Part shown: positions 44,801-52,259 of the stretch, one piece after another
Layout of the letters: every line of letters starts with the position of its first letter
How positions within the stretch are numbered: the stretch's first letter is position 1
Assembly (NCBI GenBank): GCA_030386875.1
Contig: CM059574.1
Location: forward strand, 4,843,934 to 4,907,933
Length of the DNA stretch: 64,000 bases
Direction: 5' to 3'
From: Morinoia aosen
Lineage: Eukaryota; Arthropoda; Malacostraca; Amphipoda; Talitridae
Program-made: the position numbers and the translations under genes
Notes under the pieces: model-generated
What the model was told of the DNA's origin: nothing
Seen by the model: only the letters and a program-made list of their open reading frames with translations
Databases searched by the model: none

Positions 44801-47800
44801 ATTTAGGTACAGTTTTTGTAAATAACTAATGGCAATATACAGGTGTACATTCATGTATGCAACATTTAATAACACTCTGTTCAACATTCATATTGCAACC
44901 GGTATCAATAGTGGGGTGTCTACTGGACATTCATGTTGTACACAACAGGTTGCAATACTCTGGTCTAAATCATGTGCACAACGGGTAGTAAGAAAAATAA
45001 GACGAAAGTTGCAATAATATGAACAAAAGCTTTCATGTCTTTGCTAAAATGAACTCATAGGCAGCTCCGTTGACCGTGGAATCAGCCCAAGATGCGCTTT
45101 CCACCTCCTGCAACTAGGCAAACGCCAAAGGACGCGATTTTCACCACATTCGACCGAGCTAACGGTCCAAAACGCGCTTTTTAGCTTTGTCGACCGTAGA
45201 ATCGGCCCAAGGTGCACTTTTCACCTCCGTCGACTGGGCAAGTAATACTCGGGTCTACATTCATGTACACGCCAGTTAGCAAGCAATGGTCATGACCACA
45301 TTCATGTGTTAAACTGTGAGTAACACTCAATGCAATACCTCGTTGATTGTGTTGGGCAGCGCCGGAGGTGTGCAGCGGGGCGTGGTACGGCCACAGCGTG
45401 GACTGGTGGTCGCTTGGCATCATCGCCTACTGCCTGGTGGTGGGCCGCTATCCGGTCCCCCTCCAGCTCAACCACACCTCCATGATGCATGCCATCGCCA
45501 AGTGGGTGCCTCTGTAAGCCCTCGTGCTCTTGGCTGATGCGGAGTGGGCGTTCTCGTGTTCTGTGCTAATGCTGAGTGGGCGTTCTCGTATAGTCGCGTG
45601 TTCTCTGCTACTGCTGAGTGGGCGTTCTTGCGTGGTGGCGTGTTCTCTGCTACTGCTGAGTGGGCGTTCTTGTGTGGTCGCGTGTTCTCTGCTACTGCTG
45701 AGTGAGCGTTCTTGTGTGGTGGCGTGTTCTCTGCTACTGCTGAGTGGGCGGTCTTGTGTGGTGGCGTGTTCTCTGCTACTGCTGAGTGGGCGTTCTTGTG
45801 TGGTCGCGTGTTCTCTGCTACTGCTGAGTGGGCGTGTTCTTGTGTGGTCGCGTGTTCTCTGCTACTGCTGAGTGGGCGTTCTTGTGTGGTCGTGTGTTCT
45901 CCGCTGATAATTTAAATATTATGGGTAGGTGCAATCCTTGTGTCATTTTAATAACCTGGTTCTTCTTTTTATGTTCTTAATTTATAATTTCTCAGTAACT
46001 TTGTTCAATAATGAATAAACCATAAGTGTTCTTCTAGTATATGGTAAGCCAGATTCTTTTCTTAAAGACGTACAGACGGGTTAATGAAATCGGTCTCAGT
46101 CACCGTCGTTTGTGCAAAGCTTGGGGTTTGTTAGGCTTCCTGGCTCACGTGCTGCAGTTCAGTCTCAGTAAGTAGGTGAAAATTCCATGGATAATATTTT
46201 GTTTGGCTGAGGCTCATCTTGCATTTTTCCTTCTACTCATGGAGGTGTACACCACTCGAGATCACCGTAGCTAGTTTACTGTCTCCATTTCGTTAGCGAG
46301 AGATCACCTGTGCTAATGCGAGCTCTGATTTCGACTGGCAAATTGCTAGTAGTGTTCTGTTCATTCTCAGTTGTACTTCGGTTAAGTGAATGCCTGAACG
46401 CTGTAAATTGACTGCAAATTTCAATTTTGAATTGGTGTTGTAGCTAGAAATATATATAGAAGTTATTCTAACACTGAATTTGAACAATCAAAGCAGAAAA
46501 GATATGCATTCAATCAGATTGTTTACAAATGTTTTCGTGAATGGCTCTTGGTTAAAATTGATCATTAATTGTTTTTGTCAATGATTAATAATTAAAAGTG
46601 AAATATTGGTCAGAGTCTAATGTCTTTTCTTGTTTCATTAACTTGCTTCCTAACTTCCTGTATTTTCAAAGGATCTGAAACTTGCTCACTGGTTGCTCTC
46701 AGAGTAACAACTCACGAGCAATTAAGTGACTAGACACTAGTAACTTTATGGGTTCCCTAAGGGAGCGGTTTTGGCTAGCTACATTTCATCTATACGTCAC
46801 TGATTTTGACCTGCAAATCATCAATGAAAAAAAATTCACGGACACAAAAAAAACAAAAAATTCACGATTGATACATTAACGGAGCAAAACAGTTCCTATT
46901 CAAGCATGCCTTAACGTTCTTATTCAGTGTGCCAAAACTTTGTAATGGGCTTTGACCCTTTGCTTCCCGTCGGGAAGCAAAGGGTTAAAGCCTGATGGCT
47001 AGTGCTTTCAGGTTATGGAAATTGACAAAATTTCAGGGTAATTCAACTAGCAGGGAAATAATTTGAAGTAAAGGACAAAACTAGGGCAATTGAAAATATT
47101 CCTGCAACTATGTTTTTAGACAATCCAGAAGTTTGACACGGGCAATTTGCTATTGATATCCACTCAATGTAAGCTTCATGGTCTATGCAATACATTTCAT
47201 ACCTTTTTTTTACTTAACCCTTTACCGCCCACATTTTTATACTCATATTACCGTTTTGACAACCACTATCACTAAACCGACACTGGCATTAGGTAGTCAC
47301 TGTTATCAAGATGGGGAAGGAACTGCCACTCGGCAGTGCAGTTCAAAGGACACATTAGTGAACAAATTGATTAAGAAATACGATATATTATTGTTATTTT
47401 CAAAAGAGGACGAAATAGTCCAGTTGGGCAGTAAAGGGTTAACTTGAGCAAGATTGTCATGCGTACATGTATTTAAGATAAAATTAAGAAGAAAATGAAT
47501 TGATATTTTTTCTCAGATTTTCGGCCATTTTTTTTTTTGTCGTCGAAGCATACTCTTTTTTTTAATTCAACACTTTGAACCCGGAGTGGGTCAAATGTGC
47601 ACCACTAGGTAAATTGTTCATACACGCATCAATGTAAATGTATAACATTTCAAACCATTTTGCGACCTTTTATGAAGGAATTTTATCATACCATGAAAAT
47701 ATTATTGAGTTCTTACATATTGTTCATTTCTTACAAAGGACGGAAACTTATTCAAGCAAATAAATCGATTTTACCAGTCTGTTTTTCACAACCTAACCAA

Positions 47801-49260
47801 ATCAACTTTACAACACGCGCAATCGTAGTCGACGTGTTGAAAAAGAAGTAAGCACCTGCTTATGCAGAAAAAAACGTGCATGGGCAATTTTGCTGATATT
47901 TCATGGTAATGACTGAAATTCCCTTAGAAAATTTTTCCCTTAACAATTCGAGTGTTGGGAAGAAAAGGGTTAACATTAAGAAATGCTCAGTAATGCACGT
48001 TGGATGATACTCCTGTTGAAGTGGTACACCAACTAAGGAATCTTGGGAGTATGTATCACCAAAGACCTCAAGCATGACCAACGAGTGGAATTAAACGTAA
48101 AAAATGTTAGCGGAATTTTCAACTGCATAGCAAAATATATTAGACTACGGTTCAAAGGGATCTGTGTCAGTGATCTAGGAGACATTAGTCCGACCATCTA
48201 AAAGACACACTGCAACTCTGGTCCCCTACGCAAGACGAAATATTAAAGAAATGGAGAGTTCAGCGTGGAGCAACAGATATGATTCCAGAACTCTGCAACC
48301 TCAGCTACGAGCCACGTCGTTGACTAATTCAGCTCATTTCCCTTGAACAAAGAAGATTGCGAGTTCAATTAATTGAGACCTCAAATATCTTAATGGCTTC
48401 AATGATAACCGAGAAAAATTTTTCTACGCTAAAGGCAAAGTCTAACCTAGAAATTACGGACGTAATGAGAAAAATTTAAAGAAAGCTTAGGGTCTGAATT
48501 CCTTTTTGGTTAAAATTGACAAAATGGGGAACCTGCTGCCAATAAAAGTTCTCTTCTAGCACGCTGTATGCATTCAGAAAACAGTTTTGACGGTTTACTG
48601 TGTTGCTATCACTCAATATGGCTCAAAGTAGAATCCCGCAGAGATTCAAAGAAAAAACTATCTGCGTAGTTTTTCATGCAATATCTTAAAGTTTGTCTGT
48701 TTGTGCAATGTATTTACAGTTTTATGGGTAGTGCCTCATTAGGTAGCACAAAAGCAGCTCTAATGTTAAAAGTAGGTGCAAAACTGATCAGTCATGGGAT
48801 CCCAATTAGTGTAACGGTGGTTTACTGTTGTATTGGTTTGACCTGGGAATTGATGACTGTAAATGTGATTTTCTAATGCCTATGCATAATTAGTGTCTGA
48901 CGGGCCTATATTTAGAGAGTAACCAGGTAATGAGCTACTTGACTCATTTATATTATTTGTTTTCCACTCTAATTCAATCTTTCTCGTGTTTACGTGCCTT
49001 TACATTTTATATAAAAGCAAGTGTGAATCATCAGTCAGAGTCCAGCGCTATCGTTTGCCAGCGCAAGGGTGAGCATCATTCGAGCGTGTTGTGTATGCAG
49101 GTGTGAGTACCAGCTACCAGAAGACACGGATCCCGCGCTCGTATCCCTGATCCGCGGGCTGCTCAACAGAGACCCCAACGAGCGCATCCACAGCCTGCTG
49201 CAGCTGCAGAGGGAGCCTCTCTATTCTGACACCGACCTCTCCACCATCACGCAAAAAAAG
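26661..49260 (+). CDS. S6KL: AGC-type serine/threonine kinase, S6KL-like (nine exons, 3' end not found)
   Basis: Exons: 26661-26861, 27195-27337, 31630-31744, 32513-32614, 34434-34557, 35408-35515, 36745-36903, 45360-45505 and 49108-49260. All introns have GT/AG ends and the phases join without a break, giving 417 residues. The protein begins MGATGSK, an N-myristoylation pattern, so membrane attachment is likely. The kinase domain starts at about residue 154: nucleotide loop RGAFGQV, ATP lysine in YAMKVL, helix-C Glu in KQEVMIQQM, catalytic loop [13 protein letters not shown] in [10 protein letters not shown], then GTLHLMAPEV and SVDWWSLG. All key catalytic residues are present, so it should phosphorylate Ser/Thr. 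The YRDLK loop and overall layout fit S6 kinase-like (S6KL) of insects, which acts at the Drosophila neuromuscular junction. The orthology is from memory and not proven. The C-terminus after TITQKK continues past the donor at 49261. The start ATG has a good context (CAACAATGG); an in-frame ATG at 26619 is upstream. Confidence 0.8.
27195..27337 (+). CDS. S6KL: kinase exon 2
   Basis: It follows the acceptor CTGCAG, encodes [17 protein letters not shown] and continues to KKITRT, ending in phase 2 at ACAAG/GTATTA. This is the linker before the kinase domain; I recognise no motif in it. Confidence 0.8.
27770..28390 (-). pseudogene. old LINE copy, 3' half (C-terminus and 3' UTR)
   Basis: The minus strand reads [17 protein letters not shown], matching [17 protein letters not shown] of the younger LINE at 40784-42893. 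It then gives a match to its 3' UTR (GTGAACCAGC...GTTGGGCC near 27830). Many stops and shifts. It appears to be the downstream half of the copy whose upstream half lies at 30140-31500, separated by about 1.8 kb of later insertions. Confidence 0.7.
28428..28942 (-). mobile_element. 515-bp TTAA-flanked element, piggyBac-like (probable)
   Basis: It starts CCCCTTCCC and ends GGGAAGGGT, with TTAA on both sides (28424-28427 and 28943-28946). The minus strand around 28510-28620 encodes an acidic Ser-rich stretch ([20 protein letters not shown]), similar in character to piggyBac transposase N-termini. Two perfect 16-bp palindromes near its right end (28868-28883 GACGAGTATACTCGTC; 28911-28926 AACGTGTATACACGTT) may be transposase-binding sites. 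It lies within the interval that splits the old LINE. Confidence 0.6.
29087..29290 (-). pseudogene. possible Gypsy-type RT fragment
   Basis: The 67-residue frame reads [18 protein letters not shown] followed by [15 protein letters not shown]. It faintly resembles the Gypsy RT stretch GLYQFKVMPFGL...F...YLDD. No catalytic residues remain. The match is weak and may be chance. Confidence 0.3.
29300..30130. other. AT-rich intronic stretch
   Basis: Nothing recognised; part of the interval separating the two halves of the old LINE. Confidence 0.35.
30140..31500 (-). pseudogene. old LINE copy, 5' half (RT domain)
   Basis: Read on the minus strand from 31500, decayed matches appear in the same order as in the younger LINE at 40784: [23 protein letters not shown] (against [14 protein letters not shown]), [10 protein letters not shown] (against [10 protein letters not shown]), [13 protein letters not shown] (against [13 protein letters not shown]) and [14 protein letters not shown] (against [11 protein letters not shown]). 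The RT catalytic Asp pair is changed (ADE) and stops are frequent, so it is inactive. It lies antisense in intron 2 of the kinase. Confidence 0.8.
31630..31744 (+). CDS. S6KL: kinase exon 3
   Basis: It follows GGCAG and completes the split Arg codon. It encodes [20 protein letters not shown] and then [18 protein letters not shown], ending in phase 0 at CATT/GTGAGT. The 4.3-kb intron before it holds a fragmented LINE. Confidence 0.8.
31745..32512. other. kinase intron 3
   Basis: AT-rich intron without a recognisable element. Confidence 0.5.
32513..32614 (+). CDS. S6KL: kinase exon 4 (ATP-binding loop and lysine)
   Basis: After a strong polypyrimidine tract and CAG it encodes [14 protein letters not shown] and [11 protein letters not shown]. 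These are the glycine loop and the ATP-anchoring Lys. It ends in phase 0 at CCAG/GTCAGT. Confidence 0.92.
33296..33535. repeat. 25-bp minisatellite
   Basis: The unit AAGATAATCTACATTCACG plus TCAACC repeats about nine times, with CAATC/CAACC and AAAATAATC variants. The best-kept copies lie between 33346 and 33490. It sits in kinase intron 4. Related ATCTAAT-rich sequence continues to about 33640. Confidence 0.92.
33640..34433. other. kinase intron 4, remainder
   Basis: No gene or repeat recognised. Confidence 0.4.
34434..34557 (+). CDS. S6KL: kinase exon 5 (helix C)
   Basis: It encodes [20 protein letters not shown] and then WQTRKLLVV. The Glu of KQEVM fits the helix-C salt-bridge residue. 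It ends in phase 1 at GTCA/GTGAGT. Confidence 0.9.
35012..35325 (-). mobile_element. 5'-truncated LINE insertion (3' UTR only)
   Basis: The reverse complement matches the 3' UTR of the LINE at 40784-42893: GTGTGATGGGGTTGACCT, GGGGGGAGGGGCTGCACT, GAAGCGGTC, CTGCTGTCGGCTACCCTCCC and the tail GGTATATGTATG. Like that element it ends in a TATG repeat (35012-35035). It is a typical dead-on-arrival copy in kinase intron 5. Confidence 0.88.
35408..35515 (+). CDS. S6KL: kinase exon 6 (hinge and helix D/E)
   Basis: It completes a Met codon and encodes [18 protein letters not shown] and then [11 protein letters not shown], the hinge and following helices. It ends in phase 1 at CATTG/GTGGGT. Confidence 0.9.
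35516..36744. other. kinase intron 6
   Basis: 1.2-kb intron with no recognisable element. Confidence 0.5.
36745..36903 (+). CDS. S6KL: kinase exon 7 (catalytic loop, DFG)
   Basis: The acceptor TTTCAG at 36744 keeps the frame; the earlier AG at 36730 does not. It encodes [33 protein letters not shown] and GTLHLM, and ends in phase 1 at ATGG/GTGAGT. Confidence 0.93.
37931..38500 (-). pseudogene. Penelope-like element fragment, GIY-YIG endonuclease (left arm)
   Basis: The 189-residue frame contains [19 protein letters not shown] then RMAEHRG, the GIY-YIG endonuclease with its preceding Cys pair that marks the C-terminus of Penelope-like elements. The upstream RT is missing because the copy is cut at 38500, where an opposite-strand copy begins. 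The endonuclease segment itself is open to its stop at 37931. It would nick target DNA for reverse transcription in an intact element. Confidence 0.85.
38490..39403 (+). pseudogene. Penelope-like element fragment, RT end plus GIY-YIG (right arm)
   Basis: From 38500 the plus strand reads [18 protein letters not shown], the RT catalytic motif of Penelope-like elements, then KNNSLDFLD followed by a stop. A further RT segment ([15 protein letters not shown], 38673 on) follows, then an endonuclease segment ([19 protein letters not shown], 39119 on). The Cys pair present in the left arm is deleted here (IYSYVGV in place of [13 protein letters not shown]). Several breaks make it inactive. The two arms share their outward 3' flanks, so they are head-to-head copies of one family. 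Confidence 0.85.
39813..40770. other. kinase intron 7, segment without recognised element
   Basis: A 114-residue minus-strand frame (40320-40664) has no recognisable domain and I do not call it a gene. Confidence 0.4.
40784..42893 (+). mobile_element. 5'-truncated LINE with intact target duplication
   Basis: The insertion is flanked by the 13-bp direct repeat ATTCTGATAGGGT (40771-40783 and 42894-42906) and ends in a TATGTATGTATG tail. It begins inside the reverse-transcriptase ORF, so the endonuclease end is missing. Fragments of the same family lie at 35012-35325, 27770-28390 and 30140-31500. It inserted directly beside copy 3 of the dispersed 330-bp repeat. Confidence 0.93.
40791..42614 (+). 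pseudogene. LINE reverse transcriptase, 5'-truncated, one internal stop
   Basis: The frame reads through RT motifs in order: [58 protein letters not shown] (first catalytic Asp), [30 protein letters not shown] (catalytic Asp pair) and FRYLGWDV. After the TGA at 42237-42239 the same frame continues as a C-terminal region ([36 protein letters not shown]) to the TAA of the last codon at 42614. Except for that one stop it is open, so the copy is fairly young. The clade is uncertain; the C-terminal RGRP...W.D motif is of a kind seen in several LINE groups. It has no endonuclease. Confidence 0.9.
42900..43262 (+). repeat. dispersed ~330-bp repeat, copy 3
   Basis: It has the full set of family landmarks: ATACAACAATTGTATCAATG, GGGGAAAATGTGTGAGGG, GGTTCACTGCTGTTCTG, TTTTCAGCACCTACTACTTT, and the 3' end GGTTAGGGAGGCTGAAACG. 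It is bordered upstream by the LINE target duplication. Confidence 0.8.
43263..45060. other. kinase intron 7, segment without recognised gene
   Basis: Several short open frames (for example 43278-43541 and 44417-44647) have no recognisable domain. I see no mobile element. Confidence 0.35.
45068..45242. repeat. ~120-bp period tandem repeat
   Basis: TTGACCGTGGAATCAGCCCA (45070) recurs as TCGACCGTAGAATCGGCCCA (45191), with GATGCGCTTT/GGTGCACTTT and CACCTCC following. A weaker intermediate copy (TCGACCGAGCTAACGG) lies at 45150. Confidence 0.65.
45360..45505 (+). CDS. S6KL: kinase exon 8 (APE to helix F/G)
   Basis: It completes Ala and encodes [19 protein letters not shown], then [14 protein letters not shown]. 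The donor is TGG/GTGCCT, phase 0. The 8.5-kb intron before it holds the mariner/Penelope nest and a LINE. A 42-bp minisatellite begins about 25 bp after the donor. Confidence 0.88.
45530..45905. repeat. 42-bp minisatellite directly after kinase exon 8
   Basis: About nine copies of GCTGAGTGGGCGTTCTTGTG plus TGGTCGCGTGTTCTCTGCTACT occur with few differences. Because 42 is divisible by three, plus-strand frames stay open and give a 14-residue repeat ([14 protein letters not shown]). I regard these as a by-product. The array begins about 25 bp after the 5' splice site of exon 8. Confidence 0.95.
45910..46950. other. kinase intron 8, gene-free segment
   Basis: Nothing recognised. Confidence 0.4.
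46955..46985. repeat. perfect 31-bp hairpin
   Basis: ACCCTTTGCTTCCCG, one T, then CGGGAAGCAAAGGGT: two 15-nt arms with no mismatch. TTAA overlaps the right edge (GGGTTAAAG) and TTGA the left. It resembles a collapsed TTAA-type MITE end. It is too symmetric to assign to a strand. Confidence 0.8.
47218..47438 (-). mobile_element. 221-bp piggyBac-type MITE, copy B
   Basis: It is the reverse complement of the MITE at 23808-24028, same length and nearly the same sequence. It is flanked by TTAA at 47214-47217 and 47439-47442. In this orientation it starts CCCTTTACCGCCCACATTTT. The outer copy pair shows that this family has moved in this genome. Confidence 0.88.
48020..48480 (+). pseudogene. decayed LINE ORF2 C-terminus (CR1/L2-like)
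   Basis: Pieces in two frames match the region after the RT of many LINEs: [14 protein letters not shown], then [33 protein letters not shown] and [18 protein letters not shown]. These correspond to the usual LEYxVQxWSP and VQRRATKxIPxLxxLSYE stretches. Stops and a shift make it inactive. It is unrelated to the younger LINE in intron 7. Confidence 0.75.
48485..49100. other. kinase intron 8, 3' segment
   Basis: No recognisable feature before exon 9. Confidence 0.4.
49108..49260 (+). CDS. S6KL: kinase exon 9 (C-lobe end)
   Basis: It encodes [20 protein letters not shown] and then [14 protein letters not shown], the last helices of the kinase C-lobe with the conserved Arg of NERI. I use the acceptor GTGTGAG/TAC because the AG at 49100 would open on a stop codon in the phase set by exon 8. 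The polypyrimidine tract is poor, so this junction is the least certain. A donor (AAAAAAG/GTACCT) ends it. Confidence 0.8.
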
Positions 49261-49329
49261 GTACCTACCGTAGCAGCTCTTTTGCTGTCCATCTGTGATG
49301 TTAGTCTTGATTCATGTGCCTCCTCAGGG

Positions 49330-49600
49330 ATGTATGAGTGTTATAGCTATGGGAGCCGTACTTATGTTGAGGCGATTACATTTTTGTTTTGTTGCTGATC
49401 AGATTTTTTCTGGTCACTGTTGATCTGTTTTACAGTTCTTTTTTACTTTCATCAACTTTCATCTTGTTTCATAAACTTTTTTCATCCCTACTGTTTCAAT
49501 GCGCAGGGTGTAGGAGAACTCTTTTTACATAGCTTCCCTGTTCTCTAATGTCCATGCTAAATGGTCCCTTGTCTTTACTCACTTGGGATCGTCTTAGTTT
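49330..49600 (+). repeat. dispersed ~330-bp repeat, copy 4 (most diverged)
   Basis: It keeps CTATGGGAG, TTTTTGTTTTGTTGC, GGTCACTGTTGATCTGTTTT, ACTTTCATCTTGTTTCATAA and TCTTTACTCA, but the head is lost. It starts about 70 bp after kinase exon 9. Confidence 0.55.
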
Positions 49601-50039
49601 GGGTTATAAATAGTCTTTAACTAAACTCAGGTTGTCGGGAAGGAAAGCTCATGCCGATTCTTAGAAGTTCATCTTTGGACTTATTTTAGAGCATGGTTGA
49701 GTCTGGAATTTAGAATTTGATTACACCTCCTTTAAACATAGTTCAAGGTATCTTTTCGTGTAGAAAGTTTGAGATCCTACAACCATGTAACCCTTAAAAT
49801 GGAAGATGAAGAATTCATTTTTGGCACTTGGTACTTCTTTTTTTTTTTTTGAGAAAAAAATGCATCATGAGTAGCGAAAGAAAAACGCGCAGTTTACGGT
49901 AATGATTTTTATCCCAAAGAATTGTCTGGAAGTGGTTTGCTAGCGTCTGAGCTGGAAATTGTAGCCTTATTGATAAAGAAAGAAAAAAAGAAAAAAATAA
50001 AAACATTTTATTTCCAATAAAGTACAAACATGAAATGTC

Positions 50040-51771
50040 GATACATTGGTTTTTAAAACACCTTAACATTAACATCCTTAAATGATTATAACACATTGGT
50101 ATCGTAATACCCGTGTAGAATGTTGAAACAAAATGATTGATAGAAAAGTACAACAAAATTGAGTTCCTTTCCTTGCCTAATCTGATTTTGAACTAAGAGA
50201 GCACAATCCTCGCGACGCTCATTTGAAAAACACTTTCATTAGTACGCACAAGTATGGAAAAATGAAAGCAAAAAATGCATTCAAATACCTTAGCATAGAA
50301 ACCCTTAATTGCGATTTATACATGGTTATCGTAATACCCATGTTAAGTGTTGGAACATATGATTTAGATCCTTAATTGTTATTCATACATGGTTATCGTA
50401 ATACACATGATAGTTGTCGACACAGGATTTAGGGAGAAGCACAAGTTAATTAAAATTAAACAATATGTATAAGAGGGTCGTTTGCATTTGGAGGGCGGCA
50501 CTAAGTTTCAGTTTCTGTGTTTCAATTTCTGAAATTTTTGCTAGGAAGTGAAAATTTATCTTATTTTACGTTCGCTAAGTCATTCTAATATTGATCTTAC
50601 TTATTCCTGTCGAATAAAATGAGCATCACAACTGTTGGTTCCATGCAGCGGAATGAGGTTGCTTTCCACAATTACTAGTACTTCATCTGTGGTGCCCGGA
50701 AATGGAAATGGAGCTTATTTTTTTCTAATAAATTATCAACTCCAAAATCCAAAAATTCCTTTCGCCCATCCGACAACACTTCACTCCCTCTTCCGGTGAT
50801 GCCCCGCATCCGGTCATGCCTCTACATTTGGTTACGCTTCACATTTGTTTATATCTTACATCTGGTGAAAGCCCACATCCGATCTTTCATCCCTATGTAA
50901 GGTGTCCCAACGATAATATTTGCTATAACAAAACACAAAATGGTTATGATATTTCTTACTTGCGCTAATAGTACTGGCACAAAAAGCTCATCGGGGTTAA
51001 AGACATGAAAAGTTTTGTTTTACATCGCTAGCTGTAATATTTTCAACATAGGTGGAACCGTACAAAAGTTAACTATCGAAAATTAGTGTTGTCGTAGTGT
51101 ATTCACGAGAATAAAAAGGTAAGAAGAGTTTACCACACAAAGCTTACGACAGCAACTTGAGACCAGAATAAGAAGATTAAAATGATGATCTTTAAAGTTA
51201 TGGCATTCGTCAGATCCGAGGCCTTTTTTAAATGTTTCAATGAGACCGAAGTAGAGAAAGCATGTACTAAAATACCCTCACATTTAACATCCTCTCTCTC
51301 TCTTTGCGGTAATTAATTTGGGTTTGGAAATGCAAGATGAGAATGAGTCACTAAGAACACAAAATCCCTGTGACACATAGCTGAAAATACTCTTGTTAGG
51401 GTGCGCGTTATTGGATCACGAGTCCGTAATATTTGCTACATAGCTGGAACACCAATGTACACACGAGCGCAGGAAAGCAAAAATTGCTAATGAACTACGT
51501 CGCATGTTCAAAAAACTTCAATATGAGCGAAAAGTACTTACGAGTAACTTAAAGTTAAGACCATGACTTGAGATCGAATACACGAGGATCGTAATTTTTA
51601 TATTGGTTTGTTTTTGAAACAAATGGTTGGGAGAAACGTACAAAGAAAAAGCATTCCTTCCATTGTGTTGATATCAAATACATGAGGATCGTAATATTTC
51701 TATCGGTTAAGTTTTGGAACCAATAATTAGGAGAAAAGTACGTAGATAAATGCATTCTCTCCGTTGTGTTG
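50040..51771. repeat. cluster of diverged ~100-bp repeats
   Basis: Copies share ATCGTAATA, a GTTGGAACA or TTTTGGAACC core, AGAAAAGTAC and AAATGCATTC. Matches lie near 50100, 50325, 50390, 51590 and 51685. The last two (51572-51669 and 51670-51771) are adjacent with a period of about 98 bp. The unit has no coding sense. The spacer 50440-51560 holds no gene. Confidence 0.65.
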
Positions 51772-51779
51772 GTCTGATT

Positions 51780-52255
51780 TTAACACTGGATTTTATTTCA
51801 AGGGGTCAAGAAAACATTGCACATGTGATGCGTTGTTAAGAACACTCCAGTTGGTGCACTTCCATATTGAAATTTGAGCTTACGAACGTTGGAACTAGTG
51901 AAATGAGGGATTAAAGGTTGAAAGTACAACGAGTAGATCCAAAATTAATTTGCATCTTTGACTGCTAGGTTGATGCAAGAGGCAGTTTTACATTGTTTTG
52001 TATCAACTAGTAAGCTAAAATACCTGGTATGGATGGAAAGAAGGATTTTACAATGACGGAAAAATTTAAATTTCGTATACTACAAGCTTTGGCACAGAAA
52101 AATTCAACGGATTCAAAATAGATGAGAGGGACCGATGTACAATGCCAACCGTAACATTATCAAGATTGCTGGGGCAAAACGAGAAAGTCAAACAACCTCA
52201 AGTTGTGTGGCCGAAGCATACTGGAAGAGTGTAAAGGACGACACTGCGTCACAAC
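51780..52255. other. downstream flank of the OTU-LINE; 3' end not defined
   Basis: The 3' UTR and tail of the LINE must lie here, but I see no poly-A or microsatellite tail and no target duplication. Confidence 0.35.
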
Positions 52256-52259
52256 AGGA

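Noticed and set aside
45524-45871. Repeat protein of 14-residue units
   Set aside because: The frame is open only because the minisatellite unit is 42 bp. It lies in an intron and has no start context.
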